Source: an uncultured Oscillospiraceae bacterium
GTDB taxonomy: Bacteria; Bacillota; Clostridia; Oscillospirales; Oscillospiraceae
Direction: 5' to 3'
Length of the DNA: 10,020 bases
Assembly (NCBI GenBank): GCA_934623545.1
Contig: CAKTVN010000046.1
Span: 1-10,020, forward strand
Made by a program: the position numbers and the translations under genes. Shown in pieces: positions 6,190-10,020 of the stretch. The notes under the pieces were generated by a model that saw nothing but the letters and a program-made list of their open reading frames with translations, was not told where the DNA came from and searched no databases. Each line of letters begins with the position of its first letter. Within the stretch, counting starts at the first letter, position 1.

Positions 6190-6264
6190 ATCGATCGTCT
6201 GCGGCTGAGGAGCGGGCGAAAAATCGCTCACTCTCAGCGCTTGTCGATTGAATCAGAGGCTCCC
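6178..6264. repeat. Inverted-repeat element, copy C, overlapping the amidase stop codon
   Basis: The ends at 6178-6197 (GGGAACCTCTGAATCG...) and 6245-6264 (inverted, GGGAGCCTCTGATTCAATCG) match at 17 of 20 positions. Inside, GAGCG (6206-6210) can pair with CGCTC, forming a long imperfect hairpin. The left end shares the run TCGTCTGCGGC with the inverted right end of copy B. The AGTATTCC core found in A and B lies just outside the right end (6277-6284), so the element may be longer than this inner pair. No coding capacity. The amidase TGA (6187-6189) is formed by the repeat. Confidence 0.65.
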
Positions 6265-6352
6265 CTGAAATACGTCAGTATTCCTGCGAAAAAACGTCTT
6301 GCTCGCCACGAAAATTCCGCGCCGCCGGGCACATCACCAGTTGGAAGAATAC

Positions 6353-6617
6353 GCCCTCAGCTTCCTGCGGAAGCTGAGGGCAGTCAGACTGTCAAAGAAC
6401 CTCGTAGAGTTCCGCCGCGCACGGCGGAATAAAATGTGAATGCGTTTGATTCGACGGCGTGTACGTCGAATCAAACACTTTACACAATGCAAGTGTGGAA
6501 ATCGTGCGTCAAGGGCGCGCGATTTATGCGCGCAGCATTGTGCAGCCTTTTCAAACGCGATGGCAGCGAAGCGAATCGCGTTTGAGAGCTTGTCAAAAAG
6601 ACTTTTTTGACAAGCTC
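6353..6617. other. Chain of perfect stem-loops in the convergent intergenic region
   Basis: The 463-bp gap between amidase and glnS has no credible gene. It contains perfect stems at 6353-6381 (13 bp, loop TGC), 6410-6429 (8 bp), 6444-6476 (13 bp, GTTTGATTCGACG), 6551-6585 (11 bp, TCAAACGCGAT) and 6586-6617 (14 bp, GAGCTTGTCAAAAA). An outer stem CACAATGC/GCATTGTG (6483-6490/6535-6542) encloses two mutually exclusive inner stems: 6500-6508 with 6516-6524, or GCGCGC at 6515-6520 with 6528-6533. The last two hairpins and the terminator at 6619 follow one another almost without gaps. TTTGAG (6581-6586) can also pair with CTCAAA (6615-6620), a competing fold. It could be a repeat cluster, an unrecognised RNA or a bidirectional stop region; no known RNA family is recognised. 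Confidence 0.65.
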
Positions 6618-6618
6618 A

Positions 6619-6654
6619 AACGGGGCGCCGCAATGCGGCGCCCCGTTGCTTTTT
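6619..6654 (+). terminator. GC-rich hairpin with T-run between convergent genes
   Basis: AACGGGGCGCCGC (6619-6631) and GCGGCGCCCCGTT (6635-6647) form a perfect 13-bp stem with a 3-nt loop, AAT. On the plus strand GC and then TTTTT (6650-6654) follow, so this is a good intrinsic terminator for transcripts coming from the amidase side. The T-run overlaps the glnS stop codon. Read from glnS the same stem is followed only by TTTGAG, so it is a weaker candidate there, though it is the first strong hairpin after that gene. Confidence 0.65.
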
Positions 6655-8383
6655 ACTTTGCCGCCTTGAAGCCGTCCTTCAGACCGACGCTGCGGTTGAA
6701 GACCAGATGCTCCGCCGAGCAGTCTCTGCTGTCCATGCAGAAGTAGCCGACGCGCATGAACTGGAAGCCCGGCGCGGTCTTTTCCGCGCGGCTCGGTCCC
6801 CATGCGTCGTACTTTTTCGCTTCCTCCACCAGCGCCGCCTCGACCTTGCAGCCGTGCAGGACCGTCAGAGAATCCGGGTTCAGGCACTGCAAGAAGTCCT
6901 TGTCCGGACCGTCCGGCTGCGCGTCCAGGAAGAGGTTGTCATACTGCCGGACCTCTGCGTCGACCGCGGTCTGCGCGTCGACCCAGTGGATGGTCGCGCC
7001 CTTGACCTTGCGTCCGTCGGCGGGGTCGCCGCCGCGGGAGTTGGGGTCATACTCGGCATAGACCTCGACGATGTTTCCGGCTTCATCCTTCTTACAGCCG
7101 GTGCAGGTGATGAGATACGCGCCCTTCAGGCGGCACTCCGGACCGTTCGGATACAGACGCTTATACTTCGGGACCGGCGTCTGCATGAAATCGTCCGCCT
7201 CGATCCAGACATTGCGGCTGAAGGTCACGGTATGCGTCCCCTGCTCGGGATGGATGGGGTTGTTCTCGACCTCAAAGGTCTCGGACTGCCCCTCGGGATA
7301 GTTCGTGATGACGAGCTTCACCGGATGCAGGACCGCCATCGTGCGCTCGGCGGTCTCGTTGAGATCCTCGCGCAGACAGTGCTCCAGCAGCGCGTATTCC
7401 ACCGTGTTGGCGGACTTCGCCACGCCGATGCGCTCGCAGAAATCGCGGATGGAATGGCTGGTGTAGCCTCTTCTTCTCAAGCCGCAGAGCGTCGGCATCC
7501 GCGGGTCGTCCCAGCCGGAGACGTAATTCTGCTCCACAAGCTGGCGGAGCTTGCGCTTGGACATGACGGTATGGTCGATGCCGAGGCGCGCGAACTCGAT
7601 CTGGCGGGGCTTGTGAAACGGGATGGAGACGTTGCTCACGACCCAGTCGTACAGCGGGCGGTGCGCCTCAAACTCCAGCGAGCACAGCGAGTGCGTAATG
7701 CCCTCGAGCGCATCCTGGATCGGGTGCGCAAAGTCGTACATCGGATAGATGCACCACTTGTCGCCCTGACGGTGATGGTGCATATAGCGGATGCGGTAGA
7801 TGACCGGGTCGCGCATATTGAAGTTGCCGGAGGCAAGGTCGATCTTCGCGCGCAGAGTCTTCGAGCCCTCGGGGAACTCGCCGTTTTTCATGCGCTCAAA
7901 CAGGTCGAGATTTTCCTCGACCGAGCGCTCGCGGTACGGCGAGACGGCGGGCTTGCCGATGTCGCCGCGGCACTCGCGGAACTGCTCCGGCGTCAGGTCG
8001 CAGACGTAGGCGAGCCCCTTTTTGATCAGCTCCACCGCGTACTCGTAGTCCTTTTCAAAATAATCCGAGCCGTAGAAGAAGCGGTCGCCCCAGTCGAAGC
8101 CCAGCCAGTGGATGTCCGCCTGAATGGCGTCGACATACTCCGAATCCTCCTTCGTCGGATTGGTATCATCCATGCGGAGGTTGCAGAGCCCGCCGAATTT
8201 TTCCGCAGTGCCGAAATCGATCGTCAGCGCCTTGCAGTGCCCGATGTGCAGATATCCGTTCGGCTCCGGCGGGAACCGGGTGTGGACCTGCTTGCCCTCG
8301 AACTGACCGCCCGGAGCCAGATCCTCCTCAATGAATGCGTCGATAAAGTTTTTTGACTCGATGGTCTTGCGTTCCTCTTCCAT
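6653..8383 (-). CDS. glnS: Glutaminyl-tRNA synthetase
   Basis: Protein of 576 aa, close to the ~554 aa of the E. coli enzyme. It charges tRNA-Gln with glutamine using ATP in the cytoplasm. The class I catalytic core starts with RFPPEPNGYLHIGH (HIGH motif at 46-49) followed by RMDDTNP. The KMSKS equivalent is VMSKRKL (273-279). LYPNGPECRLKGAY and GRKVKGATIHWVDA in the C-terminal half fit the beta-barrel anticodon-binding domain. These traits separate it from glutamyl-tRNA synthetase. The start at 8383 is supported by AGAGG 8 nt upstream and a strong promoter. It is transcribed alone, divergent from pyrH and convergent with the amidase. Many Firmicutes lack this enzyme and make Gln-tRNA by the GatCAB route, so its presence is somewhat lineage-specific. 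Confidence 0.97.
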   Translation of the reverse strand: MEEERKTIESKNFIDAFIEEDLAPGGQFEGKQVHTRFPPEPNGYLHIGHCKALTIDFGTAEKFGGLCNLRMDDTNPTKEDSEYVDAIQADIHWLGFDWGDRFFYGSDYFEKDYEYAVELIKKGLAYVCDLTPEQFRECRGDIGKPAVSPYRERSVEENLDLFERMKNGEFPEGSKTLRAKIDLASGNFNMRDPVIYRIRYMHHHRQGDKWCIYPMYDFAHPIQDALEGITHSLCSLEFEAHRPLYDWVVSNVSIPFHKPRQIEFARLGIDHTVMSKRKLRQLVEQNYVSGWDDPRMPTLCGLRRRGYTSHSIRDFCERIGVAKSANTVEYALLEHCLREDLNETAERTMAVLHPVKLVITNYPEGQSETFEVENNPIHPEQGTHTVTFSRNVWIEADDFMQTPVPKYKRLYPNGPECRLKGAYLITCTGCKKDEAGNIVEVYAEYDPNSRGGDPADGRKVKGATIHWVDAQTAVDAEVRQYDNLFLDAQPDGPDKDFLQCLNPDSLTVLHGCKVEAALVEEAKKYDAWGPSRAEKTAPGFQFMRVGYFCMDSRDCSAEHLVFNRSVGLKDGFKAAK

Positions 8384-8420
8384 GAAAGCCGCCTCTTCTC
8401 CTGTAAAATACTATTTTGTT

Positions 8421-8449
8421 ATTATACCTGAAAAAGCGCCGTTTCGCAA
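8421..8449 (-). promoter_or_regulatory. Sigma-A promoter of glnS
   Basis: On the minus strand TTGCGA (8444-8449, 4/6), a 17-bp spacer and a perfect TATAAT (8421-8426) lie about 38 nt upstream of the glnS start codon. Transcription should start near 8414, giving a leader of about 30 nt. There is no room for a T-box leader. Confidence 0.75.
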
Positions 8450-8519
8450 TCCATAAATGCAGGCTCCCATATATTTTGTAAAAAATGTGAAAACATTCGA
8501 TGGAAATTCAAATTCCCCC

Positions 8520-8548
8520 TTTTCAAGAGGGCGAAAATATTATAGAAT
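8520..8548 (+). promoter_or_regulatory. Candidate promoter of pyrH-frr
   Basis: TTTTCA (8520-8525, 4/6), a 17-bp spacer and TAGAAT (8543-8548, 5/6) form a moderate sigma-A promoter about 35 nt upstream of the pyrH start. An alternative -10, TATTAT, lies at 8538-8543. A short inverted repeat AATGT-GAAA-ACATT (8485-8498) upstream could be an operator but is too short to claim. Confidence 0.45.
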
Positions 8549-8582
8549 ACGAAAAGAAATTCAAAGAGGAGTGTCATGTTCG

Positions 8583-9305
8583 ATGAACGAACCGAAATAC
8601 AAACGCGTGCTGCTCAAGCTCAGCGGCGAGGCGCTCGCGGGCGACGCGCACCGGGGTCTTGACTTCCAGGTGATCGGCGGCGTGTGCGATGTCGTGAAGA
8701 AATGCGTCGCGCTCGGCGTCCAGGTCGGCATTGTGGTCGGCGGCGGCAACTTCTGGCGCGGCGTCAAGGACGGCGGCGGCAAGATGGAGCGCACCCGCGC
8801 AGACCATATGGGAATGCTCGCGACCGTCATCAACGCCCTCGCGGTCGCCGACTGTCTCGAGCAGCGCGAGGTCCCCGTCCGGGTCCAGACCGCGATCGAG
8901 ATGAACAAGATCGCCGAGCCCTATATCCGCAGCAAAGCCATCCGCCATCTGGAAAAGGGGCGCGTCGTGATCTTCGGCTGCGGCACCGGCAATCCCTATT
9001 TCTCCACCGACACGGGCGCGGTCCTGCGCGCGGCGGAGATCGGCGCGGACGTCATCCTGCTTGCCAAAAACATCGACGGCGTGTATTCCGCCGACCCCGC
9101 CAAGGACCCCACCGCTGTCAAGTACGACGAGATCACCTATGACGAGGTGCTGGCAAAGCATCTGGCGGTCATGGACACCACCGCAACGTCTCTTTCCATG
9201 GACAATCACATCCCTGTGCAGGTCTTTGCGCTCAAGGACCCGGAAAACATTTTGAGAGTCGTGATAGGTGAGCCCATCGGAACAATCGTTAAGGAGGAAG
9301 TATAA
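8583..9305 (+). CDS. pyrH: Uridylate kinase (UMP kinase)
   Basis: Protein of 240 aa, the normal length for bacterial UMP kinase (241 aa in E. coli). It phosphorylates UMP to UDP with ATP as a cytoplasmic hexamer, feeding RNA, DNA and cell-wall precursor synthesis. Family motifs are KLSGEAL (12-18), [10 protein letters not shown] (51-60), [14 protein letters not shown] (74-87), [13 protein letters not shown] (134-146) and [12 protein letters not shown] (161-172). The start at 8583 is chosen by alignment to the family's opening ([14 protein letters not shown]). AGGAG at 8567-8571 lies 11 nt away, slightly far. An out-of-frame ATG at 8576 is only 4 nt from the same site, and an in-frame GTG at 8571 overlaps it. 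The gene is followed one base later by frr, the common bacterial order, but here it has its own promoter region and no tsf directly upstream. Confidence 0.97.
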   Translation: MNEPKYKRVLLKLSGEALAGDAHRGLDFQVIGGVCDVVKKCVALGVQVGIVVGGGNFWRGVKDGGGKMERTRADHMGMLATVINALAVADCLEQREVPVRVQTAIEMNKIAEPYIRSKAIRHLEKGRVVIFGCGTGNPYFSTDTGAVLRAAEIGADVILLAKNIDGVYSADPAKDPTAVKYDEITYDEVLAKHLAVMDTTATSLSMDNHIPVQVFALKDPENILRVVIGEPIGTIVKEEV

Positions 9306-9306
9306 A

Positions 9307-9858
9307 ATGGCAGAGCTCAAGGAATTTGAAAGAAAAATGGAGCGGACTCTGGAGGTGCTTGCTTCCGACTTCGGCACCATCCGCGCCGGTCGCGCCAACG
9401 CGCAGGTGCTTGACCGCATCACCGTAGAGTATTACGGCGTGCCCACGCCGCTCAATCAGGTCGGCACGATCTCCTCGCCCGACCCCAGAACGCTCGTCAT
9501 CCAGCCGTGGGACACCACGCTGCTGCGCGCGATCGAGAAGGCGATCCAGACCTCCGATCTCGGCATCAACCCGCAGAACGACGGGCGCGTCATCCGCCTC
9601 GCCTTCCCGCAGCTCACCGAGGAGCGCCGCAAGGAGCTCATCAAGCAGGTCAAGAAGTACGGCGAGGATGCCAAGGTCGCCGTCCGCAACGTGCGCCGCG
9701 ACGCAGTCGACTACGTCAAGAAGGCGCAGAAAAAGGGCGAAATGACCGAGGACGACCAGAAGAAGGCAGAGAAGGACATTCAGGATCTGACCGATAAGTT
9801 CACCAAGCGCGTCGATGAGATGTGCGGCGTCAAAGAGAAGGAGCTCATGGAAATTTAA
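9307..9858 (+). CDS. frr: Ribosome recycling factor
   Basis: Protein of 183 aa (185 in E. coli). With EF-G it splits the post-termination ribosome into subunits in the cytoplasm. Family motifs are RAGRAN (26-31), [12 protein letters not shown] (40-51), [13 protein letters not shown] (101-113) and VRNVRRDA (126-133). The charged C-terminal helix (about 140-183, [11 protein letters not shown]...EKELMEI) completes the three-helix domain. The start at 9307 is fixed by AAGGAGG at 9291-9297, inside the last codons of pyrH, and the ATG lies one base after the pyrH stop. The two genes are therefore one transcript. No truncation or unusual residue is seen. Confidence 0.97.
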   Translation: MAELKEFERKMERTLEVLASDFGTIRAGRANAQVLDRITVEYYGVPTPLNQVGTISSPDPRTLVIQPWDTTLLRAIEKAIQTSDLGINPQNDGRVIRLAFPQLTEERRKELIKQVKKYGEDAKVAVRNVRRDAVDYVKKAQKKGEMTEDDQKKAEKDIQDLTDKFTKRVDEMCGVKEKELMEI

Positions 9859-9888
9859 GTTTTCCGCGCACAGCGTGCGCGGAGGGCA

Positions 9889-9917
9889 CCGCATCCGGAG
9901 GATGCGGGAGGCTTTTT
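9889..9917 (+). terminator. Probable intrinsic terminator after frr
   Basis: CCGCATCC (9889-9896) and GGATGCGG (9900-9907) form an 8-bp GC-rich stem with a GGA loop. GAGGC and then TTTTT (9913-9917) follow. The 5-nt gap before the T-run makes it a moderate terminator. A second stem, TCCGCGCA/TGCGCGGA (9863-9883), lies directly between it and the frr stop. Confidence 0.55.
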
Positions 9918-9978
9918 CGCGTCCGGAGGACGCGAGGCGGCAATTCAGCCCCTTTTTCTTTGCGCGGCAAAGAAAAAG
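9918..9978. repeat. Palindromic repeats downstream of frr
   Basis: CGCGTCC (9918-9924)/GGACGCG (9928-9934) with loop GGA copies the design of the preceding stem: same TCCGGAGGA centre, changed arms. A perfect 12-bp stem CTTTTTCTTTGC (9952-9963)/GCAAAGAAAAAG (9967-9978) follows with loop GCG. These look like members of intergenic palindromic repeat families. From 9979 to 10020 no gene is visible. A G-rich stretch (10007-10012) close to the edge could be the ribosome site of a gene beginning just outside. Confidence 0.5.
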
Positions 9979-10020
9979 CCGCTGGCGGTAAAAAGAAAAC
10001 GGCAAAGGGGGGATTTCGAT

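Noticed and set aside
1381..6264. CRISPR array from the repeated end motifs
   Set aside because: The repeats are few, inverted as well as direct, widely and unevenly spaced, and no cas gene is present.
6459..6746. 95-codon open frame on the plus strand through the hairpin chain
   Set aside because: It runs through stems and into the 3' end of glnS, has no ribosome site and no domain; it is best seen as repeat sequence.
6707..8356. 549-codon open frame on the plus strand opposite glnS
   Set aside because: It lies fully antisense to an unmistakable glnS, has no ribosome site, and its Arg/Leu/Val/Asp-rich sequence is typical of the reverse frame of G+C-rich genes.

Overview
The window looks like chromosomal DNA of a G+C-rich gut Clostridia, probably Oscillospiraceae/Ruminococcaceae-like. 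This is inferred from strong G/C third-position use, AGGAGG-type ribosome sites, AT-rich sigma-A promoters, the protein types, and intergenic palindromic repeats of a kind I associate with these genomes. No tRNA, rRNA, CRISPR array, phage gene, transposase or plasmid function is visible. Eight protein genes are supported; the long open frames opposite several of them are antisense shadows.

Layout. 1-163: intergenic, with part of a palindromic repeat. 164-1276 (-): aldo/keto reductase with a C-terminal two-cluster ferredoxin domain and its own promoter. 1277-1579: intergenic, with that promoter and repeat element A. 1580-2275 (-): PrsW-type intramembrane protease. 2276-2573: divergent promoter region. 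2574-3671 (+): soluble PAS-like/histidine-kinase-like protein whose phospho-acceptor His is replaced by Gln. 3672-3987: intergenic, filled by repeat element B. 3988-5196 (+): zinc-ribbon, single-TM, YARHG-domain protein. 5197-6189 (+): lipoprotein N-acetylmuramoyl-L-alanine amidase starting directly after the previous stop codon. 6190-6652: convergent intergenic region with repeat element C and a chain of perfect hairpins. 6653-8383 (-): glutaminyl-tRNA synthetase. 8384-8582: divergent promoters. 8583-9305 (+) pyrH and 9307-9858 (+) frr, a tight two-gene unit. 9859-10020: four stem-loops, including a probable terminator, running to the window edge.

The genes fall into three groups: housekeeping (glnS, pyrH, frr), envelope and signalling (PrsW, the kinase-like protein, the YARHG protein and the amidase), and redox metabolism (aldo/keto reductase). 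The YARHG-amidase pair is a plausible cell-envelope module, with one membrane-anchored partner and one lipid-anchored peptidoglycan hydrolase.

The most interesting signals are the Gln-for-His change in an otherwise intact kinase, three copies of a transposase-less inverted-repeat element (one supplies the amidase stop codon, another ends two bases from a ribosome site), the head-to-tail hairpin chain before glnS, and a 15-bp perfect palindrome inside the YARHG coding region. I do not see a clearly new defence or mobile system.
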